Shown: positions 10,919-23,983, counted from the stretch's first letter. The stretch: 64,000 nucleotides of DNA from Selaginella tamariscina (GCA_003024785.1 PUQB01000315.1:1-64000), one strand, 5' to 3'. The notes: generated from the sequence alone by a model not told the origin. Program-made: numbers and translations.

Positions 10919-13900
10919 TATGTTAGTGTAATACTTAGTATGTCTTTAATTTTTGTATAGAAACACTCTCAAACAAAAATGGGCATAAAACAGTAAAATA
11001 GGAATATTTAATAATTATTAACTATTAAAAATATTTAATTAAACACAATTAATAAACTTTAAGAAGATTAAAAAACCAAATAAGTATATTAATAGGTTTT
11101 CATAAAAGAATATTCTTTAAATATACATTAATGTTCTTAAATTCTTTTTTATTTAATTTATATTTGTTAATGAAATATATTATAATAATTTTCAATAAAA
11201 ATCCCATCAACATAGATGCCTATATTTATGGATGTATATGTATTCCACAATGTGACAAAGTATTTTCATCTTTATTGTCCTTCATATTGTCGTGGTTTTC
11301 ATCTTCTAGTATCATTTAATGTAAATCAAGTTGTGCAATCTCCACCAATTTTAGATTGCTGTCAAATAACACTTTTTCCTCTTCCAAATTCAGACTGTAA
11401 CATTAGTCATAATCCTCCATTCCTTAAGAGTCAAGTTGGTCATTTAATTTGGTTCTTTTGTTGAAATTTTAATGATAATTTTTTGATCGTTCTTGTACAG
11501 TACTATTTTGTTGTGTTCCCAATCATATCGTACTTTTGCATTTTATAGCTAAGGTTATTTGTTAAGGTGTGTTGGTTTGTCCAATTCATAATAAGACTAC
11601 TTAATTCTTACAATTGCCATGAAAACGAATTTGATTATGCCAATGGGCTATACTTTTTTTTAATCTATCATTCGTATTAAAAATGATGCATTCTCCAGTT
11701 GTCCCAAACCTAATTACTTGCAAGTTTCCTCCTCAATAATGTTAACTCTTAATCTGTCATCAATGGGTATGTTATGGATGTTATTTTTACTAATATGCAC
11801 AATTATCATTAGTATTTTCTCATCTCAATCTTTCTCATCTCTAAGAATTTAGACCATATTTTTATGAACACAAATAACTAACATATTGAACGTGAGTCAT
11901 ACTCAACATGATATAAATTAGGTTAAGGTAAAAATGGAACAAGTGTAAGTAACTCCCATATATTCAATGGCACAATATACCAAGTGGCACTGTTGATGTG
12001 GACCCCATGAATTACTCAATTACTTAATTTGATATAGAATCTTTGTTTTCTTCGTGCTATATTTTCTAGATCTGATACTCCACTTTCTACATTTCCAATT
12101 TTATGTATTAATTCTTCTTTAGCACATGTCATTGCATATGTTTTAGTTGAAGGTAATTCTATATCTTCTTCCCGCTTGCATTTATGATTCTGTTCTCGTG
12201 ATCACCTTTTTATGATAGTATATACAAACATGTATTGAGAGCAAATACCAACCTCTACTTGGATGAAACAGTGTATTTGTTATGATAAAACAAAAATAAA
12301 GAATATTAATACATTTAAATAATGTACATTATATACAGTAAAACCTATTTAAATTAAACTTGTATAAATTAAATTTTTTTTGAATTTAAACAAAATCACG
12401 GTTTCCACTGTATATATTATTATATATTATTACTGTATATACTATTGTGTTCTGGTCTTCCTTATTTAAAACCCTCTCTTTATTAAACATTGTCACCATT
12501 CCTAACGTGTTTAATTTACAGAGGTTTATTGTATCTGCCGGTTTGGCAAGTCTCTTCAGGATGTGAAACTCCTTTTGGATCACATTAATATATATATCGA
12601 CAATGTATAATATATATATATAGAATATAAATTTATTGGATAATTTAATTTTTAACTTTAAGCTTTATTTAATAAATAATAATTTTTACAAAATTTATTT
12701 ATCTTAGTCTTAAATTTTAAATATGTGTAATCTATTTGTGTTTTACATGTGAGTAGAATCTTCATCATTTAGATTCTTAATATGAATATACATTATTGCA
12801 TGTATATAATATTTTAAACAAAAACTAAAATTTCATTTTTTATAAATAAATATCAGAATTACTTTATATGAACAAACCTCAACGAATATGAAGTGCTTGA
12901 TGCTATATATAATACATGGTATAAGCTATATTAAATATGTTATAGCGCATACGAGAAGGCATCACCATGTTAAACTAGTACGCACCGTAAGTTCTTTTAT
13001 TAAATATAAGATTTGTTGCAATAATTCGTGTGTGTGTGTGTGTGTGTGTGTGTGTCACATTATTACGATGCAGGGGAGACTGCAGTTTCTTGACAAGAAC
13101 CTATATGCAGAGCATGTTTGGAGAGTTAATTTTATGTAATAATTTTATAGATTTGTAAATAATAAAAATCAGCTTTTCTTATTTTGATGTAATATGTTGT
13201 GATAGTAAGGTACAAATTAAATAATATAATCCAATAAAATTAATATAAAACTATAAAATGTATGTGAATAAATAAGTTTTTATATGTCATGTTTACATAC
13301 AATACTTATGACATTCATTTTATCAATTATACGCAAATATATAACAAATATTAATGTTATTTTTATAGTAATTTGTAGTTTAGCTTTAATTAAAAGTGTA
13401 ATGTAAAATTAAAATAACTTAGAAATCTCTATATGAAAATGTGGTCTAAAACAATTTATAAAGAAAAACTGAAAAAGAAAAAACATTAATAAAAGGATGA
13501 CACTATCTATAATTTTTATATATTTTTTGAAATGATGAATTAATAAAACTATTATATGTGGTTCAAGATGTATAATGTGCACACGTCTGTATTTATATAT
13601 GTCTATAATAACAACATACACATGCATACAAACATGTACAATAGAACTTATCTAAATTAAACATGTGTATTTTAAAAAAAAATTTAAATTAAGTTGAAAC
13701 AGTGGTTCCCACGTCGGATCCATATTTAAATTAAAACCCTTTCAAATTTATAACTTATATATTAATTAAATATTATTTTATAGTCCCAAAGGTTTTTTAA
13801 ATTAAGTTTCCTTACATAAGACACTTAACTTAGACAAAATGTGTCTATTAATTAAAATACTTTATTTTAATTTTTAACAAATGAAGTTTTTTATGAGGAT

Positions 13901-14753
13901 AGATGCTTACATACAAAATTAAAAGATATAAATAAATAATAAATTTAATACAAAAATGAATTGATATTGTAATAATAATAATAGATGTAACTTCTCATGA
14001 TACCTCCACCTTTTTATTTTAATTTAAGTAATATTACAAATGAATTAATTACTTCACGTCATTATAATTTATTACTTATTACAATGCATGAAGTCAATTA
14101 TTGCACAATTGACATTATTGACTAGTTAAAAATTACTTCATACCTTCATAAAATTAATATTAAAAAGAAACGATGTCATACATGTATTTGAAACATTAAT
14201 ATTTAAGTGAACTTTGTATTTGTAAAATATTTGCTTTTAAAATTAACATTAAAACATTTAATTTAAAGTTTGCAATTTATTATTAAAAATTAATATAACT
14301 TCAAAAGAAGAATTTAAGATAAAGAGAGAGAAAATAATTAAAAAAGAAAATTAAAAGTTTTTAGTATATAAATATAATATTATACTCTAAAAGTTTTTAA
14401 AATAAAATTTTATTATTATTATATAAGAGAATTATTAAAAACCAAGAAAAAACTCATTAATTACAATAAAAAATATGTAATGACAAAACTCATACTTAAG
14501 AAATTCACTTATTAAAGTATTAAATGGGTCAAAAACACAATATGCATAAGAACTTATTTATCTTTGGTATATAATTTATATAAAGTTAATATATATAATA
14601 TAGTTATATAGAATTTCTTAATACAACTAATATATATATGGTTAAAAACCTGATTGCATTGAAATTTGATTATAATTTAAAAAATCAATAAAATAACTTA
14701 TGTAATTTGTTATTAAAAATAATTAAAATCATTAAATAAGTTCTTTTTTTAAT
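10919..14753. other. AT-rich intergenic region without supported genes
   Basis: Long homopolymer-rich AT sequence with no convincing coding frame, RNA gene or element terminus. It contains one (GT)n microsatellite. Two patches (12340-12480 and 13640-13810) contain phrases such as AACCTATTTAAATTAAAC and ATAGTCCCAAAGG, reminiscent of small plant inverted-repeat elements. I could not define termini, so no element is called. Confidence 0.6.
13028..13055. repeat. (GT)14 microsatellite
   Basis: An uninterrupted GT dinucleotide run of 28 bases. It lies in intergenic DNA, and a short open frame through it (12888-13139) is only a by-product of the repeat. Confidence 0.95.
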
Positions 14754-14979
14754 AAAAGTTAAACTAATGAACATAACAATTTCAAGAACTTTAATTCTCA
14801 TAAAAATAATTAAATTTTATTTTGAAGACATTATTAAAAATAAAAATTAAATATGTATTGTGTACAAAGTATTGAAAGATTAAAAAAAATTTAATTATTT
14901 TGAATTACAATTACACAAGCATTTATAATAAACACTCTAAGGCATATTATATTCCATCAATGTATATTCAATATTTATT
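14754..14979. repeat. 226-bp direct repeat, left copy
   Basis: It starts AAAAGTTAAACTAATGAA and ends CAATATTTATT. It recurs in the same orientation at 15870-16094, immediately after the inserted Copia fragment. The copies share most positions, with small length differences in A/T runs. The repeat has no TG...CA ends and is not an LTR. Confidence 0.85.
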
Positions 14980-15869
14980 CTGAACGACTACAGTTTCTGA
15001 GGCACTACGGAGTCCAAATGCACGAAAGTGGATGATGACCATGCAATATGAGTATAGGGCATGACTTGAAAATAACTCTTCTTCTTTTTCTCGTGGATGT
15101 CGAGTCATACAGTGTAAGTGGGTCTTCAAGGATCTTTAAGGCTTAGTTGGTTACCAAAGGCTGCTCTCAGAAACAAGGAATCGATCGTATTAAATTTTTT
15201 TTCCCAGTAGCCAAGCTCACTTTCATACGTATTTGATTAGCTTTGTTGCAGCTTTAGGTCTTGAGATCCACATAAAAATTGCTTTTTTACACCGTGAAAT
15301 GGATCAAGAGGTTTACATGTCTCAACCACCAATGTTTGAAGTACAAAATCCACCTAATTTGATATATAAATTGAATAAGTCCATATACGGTTTTAAGTAA
15401 AATCCACGTATTTGTTATGAAACCATTCATGCATACTTTACTAAGCAGATATGAACAAGTTTTTTATAAATGTATTGATGCACATATTATTTTGATTGGG
15501 GTATATGTGGATAACTTGATTATCATTTCTGATCGTGAGATGTTAAAATGTTAAAACAGGTCTCCCAAGGCATTCAAGATGACTAACAATGGAGAGCTTA
15601 CATACTGTCTTGGTCTACAAGCTATTAAAGACAAGAGTGCTCGATCTATCTTTCCACGTCGAAGATAATATACAGATACCATACTAAAACGGTTTAAGAA
15701 TGTCATTCCACTCAAAGAGCATGTTTCAACTCCTGCGCTTCTACCCAGGAAGTCTTTAAAACCCACATGTGCTAATAAAAATTTACAATAAATAAGGTTC
15801 TGTCTGTCTCCATTCCATGCCAGAAGCCATGAAGATCTTTAGATCGAACTACTTCCTTATTCTCAAGTT
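14980..15869 (+). mobile_element. Copia-B fragment, reverse transcriptase region
   Basis: The plus strand carries part of a Copia reverse transcriptase, recognisable from motifs such as ALRSPNARKWMMTMQYEY at its start. It ends in a short piece of the Copia-B LTR (about 15800-15865). The same stretch occurs inverted at 33110-33960. It is a short, broken fossil without its own termini, lying exactly between the two 226-bp direct repeats. Confidence 0.8.
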
Positions 15870-16094
15870 AAAAGTTAAACTAATGAATGTAACAATTTCA
15901 AGAACTTTAATTCTCATAAAAATAATTAAATTTTATTCTAAAGACATTATTAAAAATAAAATTAAATATGTATTGTGTACAGAGCATTAAAAGATTAAAA
16001 GTTTCTAAATTATTTTGAATTGCAATTATACAAGCATTTATATTAAGCACTCCAAGGCATATTATATTCCATCAATGTATATTCAATATTTATT
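15870..16094. repeat. 226-bp direct repeat, right copy
   Basis: Second copy of the repeat at 14754-14979, in the same orientation, flanking the Copia fragment on its right. Confidence 0.85.
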
Positions 16095-18278
16095 TAAATA
16101 AAATATTATTTTAATTTATTGGTTTTAATTGGTAAATAAATGTTAAAACAAATCTCATGATGATTAATGATAATAATGTGTAAAAGTTTACATGGGTGAC
16201 TACTTAATATTATTTATTTTTCTAAATGAAAATAGTTTTAAATTATAAACCTTATTATATTTAAAATGGATCAATATAGAAATTTTGTATAAAACAAAAT
16301 GTTTTAAAAAAAGTTATATTTTTTATGTATTTTTAATGAATGACATCATATTATACATTATATATGTTAAGTACCACATTATTTAATATATGTTGTTTAA
16401 AAGAGTAAAATTAAATAAATAAATCTTATTAAAAACATTTTTAAACTTATTGAATTTAATTTTTAATAAATGGAGTAAAATAAAATATTTTAAGGCATAA
16501 TAGAGTCAAGCACCATTATTGACAAACTATTTTATTTAATTTAATTAATGTTTAAAATTGTTTTAAAAAATTAAAATTATCTTTATAAATTAATTAAAAG
16601 AATATATAGCTAAAAAAGTAATTTATAATAATTTAAAAAATTATAATAAGGATATTTAAAATAAAAGTAACATATCTTTTAAGTAAAGTATGTATGACAC
16701 TAAAAATATCATAAAAGTTAAACAAATTAACATTTAAGAAGTCCTTATAAACATTATAACAATTATATACATAATGTGTGTGTATTTTTATAGAGAAAAT
16801 TTTATTTATGATTTACACAAGGAGAATATAACAATCGTATATAAGTTATACTTTTGAGTTTTTACATTTATTTTATTAATTATGCACAAATAGATGATAA
16901 ATAAATTATGTTTGACATTTGATTAATCTTTTTAATTAATATCATGATTGAAACCTTAAACCTTAACAATAAATTATTTTTATTTTTACATTCATTCTTC
17001 TGTAAATGATTATGTGTGCATTGTTAAATTGCATTAATGATTTAATAAAGTAAGTACTATTTAACTTCCGTATTAACTTAACAATAACATTATTACTCTT
17101 ACATTATTAAAATAACTTCTTTATTAATCTTATATGTTTTTAATATTTTTTAACCTTTGAATTTAAGTTAAGCATTTAAAAGTTTTAAATTTCATGATTA
17201 TCATCTTATTTACTTTAGATAATACTGTAAGTTCTTTATTAATTATGTAATTTAAAATAGAACTATATTCAATATTAAATTATTAAAACTTGAATAAATT
17301 GAAGAAACAAGTCTGTTTTTTTATTATAATACTTGAGTATGGTACTATCACCTTATAACTTAGTAATTCTATAGAAATTCATGAATTTAATTATTCACAA
17401 CATATCACATATATAAAAATGAAGTTAATTATTCACAACATTGTATAAAATTTAATAAATTAATAATTTGCATAGTTGTACTTTGTTACAAATTGTGATA
17501 AATTAAATATTTATAACATTGTAATTTGCTTATGAACTCATTAAAGTAATGATTCATAACATATTAACTATATAAAAACACAATAGATTAATTATTCACC
17601 ACATTATAATTTATTATTTACTTATTGTGCATGAAGCCAGTTGCATAGTTAACATTGTTAATTAATTTTTATAAAATTCTTAAATTAACTTATTCAAACT
17701 TAAATAATATTTCTAAATTTTATTCAATAGTTAGTTAAACAACATATTTCTTAATTACATACATTTTAAAATAATCCTACATGGTAGATGATATGGTGTA
17801 TTATTGTTTTTAATTACACATATTAAACATGTTTTCAAGTGTTTAATTACATGTTTTAAAATCATGTACATGACAGTGATGTGGCATGTTATTGTTTTTA
17901 ATAACTTTACATGCTTTATTATTGGACATGCAACTTTAAGTCATTAAAAATAAAGCATGCCATATCATTTGCCACATAAAATGAGCATGTAACTAATTAC
18001 AAAAAAAAACGTTAATATGTTTTTCAATTAGTTGTTGGGCAAGTTATTTAGTTTGGATTAATTAATTCGATTATAAATCTTAAGAGCAATTGGGTTCATG
18101 CATGATAAGCAAAAAATTAATTACAACATTATAATTAATTAATTAATTTACAATGGTACTAAAAAAACACAGTGAGCCATAAATCATAACACAATACCCA
18201 AAATGAATCTCTCTCACGAAAAGGGGAAACAAGGAAAGGAAAAACAACCACACAAAAGCAATCTATATATGTAGGAAT

Positions 18279-18516
18279 TCACTCATCATACTTGATATAG
18301 TACTCGAGCTTCTTAGCAGGAAGCGCAGGCACTCCAAATCTGATGAGGTCAGAGTAAGTGAAATCCCTCAGGTCCGACGCATACTCAATTCCATGGTAGG
18401 CAGCTTCTCCACAGCAGCATCCACGGCCTGCACCTTTCCAGGTCCCCATAGCACAGACTCGAGGACCGATCTCACGGATTTCTCCTATTCCTTCTTTCCC
18501 ACATTCTCATCTTGCC
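18279..18516 (-). pseudogene. Exon of an unknown host gene with a SAM-like helical segment, D1 copy
   Basis: The minus strand has an acceptor-like TTCCTAG at 18517-18522 followed by a frame resembling the better-preserved D2 copy (54113-54343). Conserved text includes YASDLRDFTYSDLIGFG and LEYYIKYDE before the stop. The pattern of a short helical domain with a conserved GVP turn is reminiscent of SAM domains, but that is only an impression. D1 has lost single bases relative to D2 (near 18401 and 18500), so the N-terminal part is out of frame, while its C-terminal end is better kept than in D2. I do not recognise the gene. Confidence 0.45.
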
Positions 18517-18842
18517 CTAGGAATATTATATCCATTTATATATCTGAGGCATATACCCTAGGATTTTCACGCTAGGCTAGGCTAATGACATGGCAGACAC
18601 GTGACAATCCCACAGTTATAACGTTAAGGGCAAATAAGGGCACAATAGTCCATACATGTTAGGATAAATTCACTATGTTTTCTTGACCCTGTTGTTAGTT
18701 GTGTCATTGGCACAGTGTTAGATACCTCTAAAAGAGATGGAAATGAATCATTCTCTAGAATGACCCATTGGACTTGAGTTCCTTGTCTACACAATTGCAC
18801 AGCGTTTTTAAGCATGCTTACAGGAACAAACAAGTTACTTAC

Positions 18843-19049
18843 ATGAGACACTGGAACCAAGTGAATAGGCAGTTCAGAATGGAGGAGCCAAAGCCTGGCA
18901 TGCAGAAGAGCGAGGCAGAAGTTCTCCAAACGTGTTAAGAAAGGCTTCAGCTTCAGAGCATGGTAGCCCGTTCTCTTCCTCATGCAGCACTTTATACACT
19001 TTATAGCAAGTTTCATCATGTCTGCTGAATCTGGGTTTGAGAATTCCAT
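18843..19049 (-). pseudogene. Unknown host exon b, D1 copy
   Basis: An acceptor (ATGTAG) at 19050 and a donor (GTAAGT) at 18837-18842 bracket a minus-strand exon. It begins GILKPRFSRHDETCYKVYKV in one frame. The D2 copy (55396-55605) stays open throughout; here small changes shift the frame in the middle. The exon lies just 3' of the Copia-A element, so that Copia is intronic with respect to it. The product is not recognised. Confidence 0.45.
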
Positions 19050-19060
19050 CTACATGTACG

Positions 19061-19208
19061 TGACAAATAACAAAGAGCTGGAACGGTAAAAGAAAGACAG
19101 GATCTTTCACAAAAGAATCGTGCAAACAATGTTTAGCTAAAACAAGAGAAATGAGCTCGCTATATACTAGTGATTTGAACCAACTAAGAATATTTTTAAG
19201 TTTGCACA
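19061..19208 (-). repeat. 3' LTR of Copia-A (D1), about 148 bp
   Basis: TGTGCAAACTT...TTTGTCA on the minus strand, with the TG...CA ends of an LTR. It matches 23518-23669, 41406-41549 and 55617-55766. Confidence 0.88.
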
Positions 19209-20859
19209 TCTTCATTCTTGGATTTCGACTTCAACGCTCCTCCTAAAGCAAAGGGTGTGACTGTTGCTATTCCTCCTCCTCAGTCAAGGCTTGGCCATGA
19301 ATTTCTGTGTTTGATGTTTACCAATTCCTTGATATAGTGATAGTGTTTGCAACGTGTTTGGATTTCCAGTGTTGCACCTCACTATTGCACCAATCAATTG
19401 CTCCCTTGTTATCCACATAGAGTAGAATTGGTGTTGAGAATTGTTGAGAGCTCCAAAAATTCTTGAAACCAAAGGATCTCCCTAGAAGCAACAGAGGTAG
19501 CCAAATACTTTGCTTCTATGGAAGAAAGGGCAACATGAGCTTGCTTCTTTACTGGTCCAAAGAACAAGACTTGTTCCAATCTTGAAACAAAATCATGTTG
19601 TGATTTGTGGCTATCTGGTCATCCAATAAGCTGTTATCACTAAAAGTAGCTAGGGAAAAACCACCACTTGAGCCATAGGATAATCCAAAAGCAAGCATTT
19701 GCTTTACATACTACATCACGTATTTTGCCATGTCCCAATGTTTCTACCAAGATTAGTGGAAAACTGCCTAAAAGCAATGACACATAAGCCAAATCTGGAC
19801 GGCTACACACCATATTGTGCATGAGACTCCCAAGCAAATTCTGAAAAGGGTACCTTTGCATATCTAAGCTCCTCCTCAGTGGAAGGACACTCCACTTTTG
19901 TGAGAAACTTGATGTTACTAGGCTCCATAGGTAAATGAGAAGGATTGCAATTAGCATATCCATAAGTCTCAAGAACCTTAGTCAGTATTACTGTTGGGAG
20001 ATGTGTAGAGACCTTAGCTTCCTATTTCAATGGATCTCTAGACCAAAAAAATACCGAGCTTCTCCAAGGTCCTCCATAGCAAAGCTTGTCCAAGTTTTGC
20101 TTTGAAGATCTATAAATACTCAAGGTTGTTACTGATCAAAAGTGAGTCATTCATGTAGAGAACAACAATGAGTAAAAACTTCCCTTCTTTCTTGATGTAA
20201 ATGTTGGACTCAAAAGTGATGGGAAAAATCCTTTTTCTTTGAAAAAACATTATTTTTTCACCATGCTCTAGAGGCTTGCTTAAGGCCATAAAGAGCTTTC
20301 TTGAGCTTCCATACAAGATGTTCCTTCCCATGGGTGTAACCTTTTGGTTGCTGGAGATAGACATTTTCTTACAAATCTCCATTCAAGAAAGTAGTTTTAA
20401 TGTCAATAAGTAAAATGCAAGCAAAATCTAAAACGCTTGTCATCTTTACCATGGAGAGTACGTTTCAGATAATGCACACCATACTGTTGCTTATAATCTT
20501 GTGCCACAAGTCGAGCTTTGTGACAGTTGTTGGAGCCATTGGGATTAAGCTTTCTTGTAGACCCTCCAACTACCAAGGGCTGTAGAGTCAACGGGAGCAC
20601 AATTTCCTCAAAAGTGTTCATGCAGTGATGGAATCAATCTCCTTGTCCATCGCTCACTTCCAGTGACTAGCATCATGTCCAGCCATAGCCTCTTGAATGA
20701 AAAGGCTCTAACGTACATGCACTGTACAAAATTCTAGCAAGTCAAGAGTGAAAGCATAAGAGCATTCAACATTTTCAATAGCCTTCCACTAGGAATTTTC
20801 ACCCTCTTTCTGTGTCCTAGTGGCTCATGAGTATATTTTGTGACTGCTAGAGTTGTCAC

Positions 20860-21030
20860 ACATGAAATTTCCTAAGGTATTGTTGCACAGAAAGTTCTCG
20901 AGGTACTATTGCACAGGAAAATGCCTGAGGTATTGTTGCACGGGAAAATTCCTAAGGTACTGTCACACCAGGAAAATCCCTAAGGTACTATTGCAAGGGA
21001 AAATTCATGAGGTACTATTGGGGAAATTCA
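20860..21030. repeat. 30-bp minisatellite inside Copia-A
   Basis: About six units built on TTCCTAAGGTAYTGTTGCAC with variations. The same array occurs in the other two Copia-A copies (39470-39600 and 57410-57570), so it was present before the segmental duplications. Confidence 0.85.
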
Positions 21031-23517
21031 TTTAGCCTCGATGATTGGGCCAACTCCTCTTTGCTCGAGCTTTACACTTTGTTTAAGCTTTCCTTCTTGC
21101 TAAGACGCTCCTTGTTGCTGAGCATCACTCAAGAAATTAACATATAGAATGGCATTATTCCAAAATCAAAAACTTGAAAATGTCACGAAGTTAAGATTAA
21201 GAATTGAAGAGGATTGAGAAAAGAAAAAATTTTCCTAAAAAACACCACTTCTTCTTGCATATAAACGGGAACGGTGGTTGTCACAAGATTCATCAATATG
21301 TAAACATGAGAATTGTATCAGACATGCCAACAAACATCAACCTTTTCCCAATCAAATCAAACTTGGTCTGCAACTCCTTTGGAATTTGTTGGTATGCTGT
21401 ACATTCAAAAATCGCACATGCGCCAAGTCATGCATTTTCCTTGTAAAAGATTCCTTAGGGGTAATTCCTTCATTACCACCAGGATTAAATCCGTAATCGA
21501 AAAATGCTACGGAAATATTTAATTACTAATCTAATTATTAATTTATTAATTATTAATCTAGTTTTACTAATCTATAACATTTTTTTACTACAGCATATAT
21601 CACTGACTACCACAGTAGGTCAGCAATTAAAAAAGAAAACGGCGTACCTAACTCCTTTGCCCAAAACTTTTGTGGAGCATTAGATTAAGTATAAGGCATT
21701 GTGCGATATCCATGATGGTCTGATTCTTGTGCTCTGCCACTCCATTATATTGAGCAATGTATGGTTTAGTGAGCTAGTCCTGAATTTCTACCATGGAGCA
21801 GATGCTATCAAAAGCATAGTTCACAAATCCATGCGCAGCCTTTTGATTCCATAATTAGTTTGGTTTTCAACTAAAGCTTCCAATCTATAAAACAATTCAA
21901 GACTTCGGATTTTCTTTTTAGAAAATAAACCCAAGTCTTATGACTCAAATTATTTATAAAAATCAAGAAATACTTAGCCTTTTTAAATGACGAAATTTAC
22001 ATTGAACCACACACATCGATGTTAAGCAAATCACTTGCTTTGCTTCCAATCATCTTGAAGGGTTGACGATGGTACTTGCCAAGAGCACAAGCTTCACATG
22101 GAACAAGAGTTAACTCATTAAAACAATTAAACCATTTAGCATTGTTCTCAATGTAGAAATCCTAGATAGTGAGTAATGGCCAAGACGTTTGTGTTAAAGA
22201 TCACAAGATCCCTTACCAACTAAGGCAAGAAGTAGAGAACTTGTAGACTCCTTGTCATTGAGAGGGTATAAGTTTCTTTCCCTAGGAGCTATAATAACCA
22301 CATCATTAATCCTCGTATTTTGAATCACACAAGATTGATCATTAAAATAAAGACTGTTACCCATATTTGTTATCTTTACAACAAATAGTAAATCCTTGCG
22401 AAGGGTAGGAACATACATAATTACTCCAGTTAAAGTAAGACTTTCATAAGAAGTGTGGACGTTCATGTCGTTAATGCCGTGTACACCATGCTTACTATTG
22501 TCTTCCAACTACACAACATGCTCGCCAAGACAATTTTTATACTTGATAAAGTAATCTTTATGCCAAGATAGGTGAGTGGTAGCTCCAAAATCAACAATAA
22601 AAGAGGTAATTACCATGGCAAGACTAAGTCTTGATCTTAACGACACTAACCCCATCCAGCAATCATTCAAAATTTGTTGTTGATTTTCTTTAAAAATCCT
22701 CAAGCTTTTGTTGAAGGTGTTTCATTTTCAATCTGCACTTAGACTCGTCATAATTAGATTTGCTACAATAACCACAAGATTTTTTCATTTTAAAATTTTT
22801 ACTGGATTTCACATCGCCCTTTTTTAACTTAAAAGAACTTGGATTTTGTTATTCTTCTTTGCACTTTGCTTAAAAATTTCTCACAAATAAAGCACGATCG
22901 GATTTTGAATAGAGAATTCCCACATGATGATCTCCTCCCTTGATGGTAAATATGACATGATTAAACTAAAGTTTGTGGACTTATATAAAATTACTATGAA
23001 GAGAATAAAGAAAAGAATTAAGGAGAGTTCGAGAAATAAATAATTGAAGAGAAGAAGGAAGTTTTTTCTCCTCAATTTGCCGGTACATGTTATTTATGTT
23101 GTTCACAAATTAATCGAAATTCTCAGACTCCATCCATCACATGCTAACCATCTCTATGTAGAGATGGCATCTGCTACTTGTACCTTGCACAACTTCTTCT
23201 AGAGCTTGTTGCTAGTGTAGCTCTCTCATTGAGATTGAGATCATCCAACACGCTCTCCATTACAGCAAGCCTAATTGTTGTTGTCCCCTTGTCTTCTTGT
23301 GGATTCCTAGTATCCATCTTTTGGTAGCCTAATTCAGCTCTTGACTTCAATTCATCGCCGCTCACGATGCCCCAAACTCCCTTGCCTTTGAGGATGAACT
23401 CCATCTGGTGCCTCTAGCTCGAGAAATTTCCAGATCCATCGAAAATAGAAATGAATTAGCCATTGGGAAATGTGACAGTGGCAACATTTTCATCCTTTTA
23501 CTCCTGCTCCAATACCA

Positions 23518-23669
23518 TGACAAATAAAAAAGAGTTAGAATGAGAAAAAGAAAGATAGGATCTTTCACATAAGAGAGATCGAAATAATTGCTTAGCTAAA
23601 ACAAGAGAAATGAGCTTGCTATATACTAGTGGCTTTAAACCAACTCAAGAATATTCTTGAGTTTGCACA
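23518..23669 (-). repeat. 5' LTR of Copia-A (D1), about 152 bp
   Basis: It abuts the primer-binding site at 23506-23517. It shares with the 3' LTR the words GGATCTTTCACA, AAACAAGAGAAATGAGC and CTATATACTAGTG. Confidence 0.88.
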
Positions 23670-23717
23670 TAACACTTGCTTAGTTTGCCTTTGGCAAGCT
23701 TTAGGAATATTCCTGAC

Positions 23718-23873
23718 CTTGGACGTTTTCATCCTTGGAATACAGTACGTGTCATCTGCTGCATGAAACCTGTACTTCTCCCCCAAAAACCGCCAGCTCC
23801 CCATTAATATTGGGGATTTCAGGGTTAGCCTTGCATCCACTACATCCTTGTAGGCATTCTTGGTCGCTTCATT
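23718..23873 (-). CDS. Unknown host exon a
   Basis: A 156-bp open stretch bracketed by an acceptor (CTTGCAG, 23874-23880) and a donor (AAG/GTCAGG, 23712-23717). It encodes 52 residues starting NEATKNAYKDVVDARLTL and including GSWRFLGEKYRFHAADD. It is free of stops and has balanced codon use, unlike the surrounding transposon relics, so I read it as a real exon of a host gene. Copia-A lies 3' of it and MULE-A 5' of it, both apparently in introns. Exon b (18843-19049) may belong to the same gene, but the phases do not join directly. I do not recognise the protein. Confidence 0.5.
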
Positions 23874-23974
23874 CTGCAAGATAACAACCTCAGACACACA
23901 TACACGTGCACACACACATATACACACATGCAGATAACAACCTCAGACACACATATACACACTAGCAGCAACAG

Positions 23975-23983
23975 TAACCAGAA
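23975..23983. repeat. Left target-site duplication of MULE-A (TAACCAGAA)
   Basis: A 9-bp word repeated perfectly at 32434-32442, directly outside the element ends. Nine bases is the standard Mutator superfamily duplication length. Confidence 0.93.

Larger units (their letters stand above)
16232..22330. repeat. Segmental duplication D1
   Basis: Colinear with 51441-58719 (D2): AT-rich DNA, the SAM-like exon, host exon b and a Copia-A element. D1 lacks about 660 bp that D2 has between 54575 and 55250, including host exon c; the join sits at a short GCACA-type microhomology near 18710. D1 also lacks about 620 bp present in D2 at 53368-53988. The first 2 kb (16232-18278) is AT-rich with no supported gene. 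Confidence 0.85.
19061..23669 (-). mobile_element. Copia-A LTR retrotransposon, D1 copy (both LTRs present, broken)
   Basis: A 4.6-kb minus-strand element in Copia order. Parts: 5' LTR 23518-23669; primer-binding site at 23506-23517 (TGGTATTGGAGC, a variant of the initiator-Met tRNA site); gag region about 23170-23500 (MEFILKGKGVWGI); protease/pre-integrase about 22190-22710; integrase about 21000-22100; reverse transcriptase about 20100-20620; RNase H about 19280-19990; 3' LTR 19061-19208. The LTRs differ at roughly one position in six by eye, so it is old. Coding parts are interrupted many times. A 30-bp minisatellite sits between integrase and reverse transcriptase. Confidence 0.88.

Noticed and set aside
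12888-13139. 83-codon open frame crossing the (GT)n run
   Set aside because: The open frame is produced by the microsatellite; low-complexity, no homology pattern, no splice or promoter context.
14754-16094. LTR pair around the 14980-15869 Copia piece
   Set aside because: The 226-bp repeats lack TG...CA ends, a primer site and a purine tract, and match local AT-rich DNA rather than any Copia LTR in the window.
19201-19320. Plus-strand reading frame LDFDFNAPPKAKG... as a host exon
   Set aside because: It recurs next to the 3' LTR in all three Copia-A copies and lies where the polypurine region should be, so it is the antisense of Copia 3' sequence.
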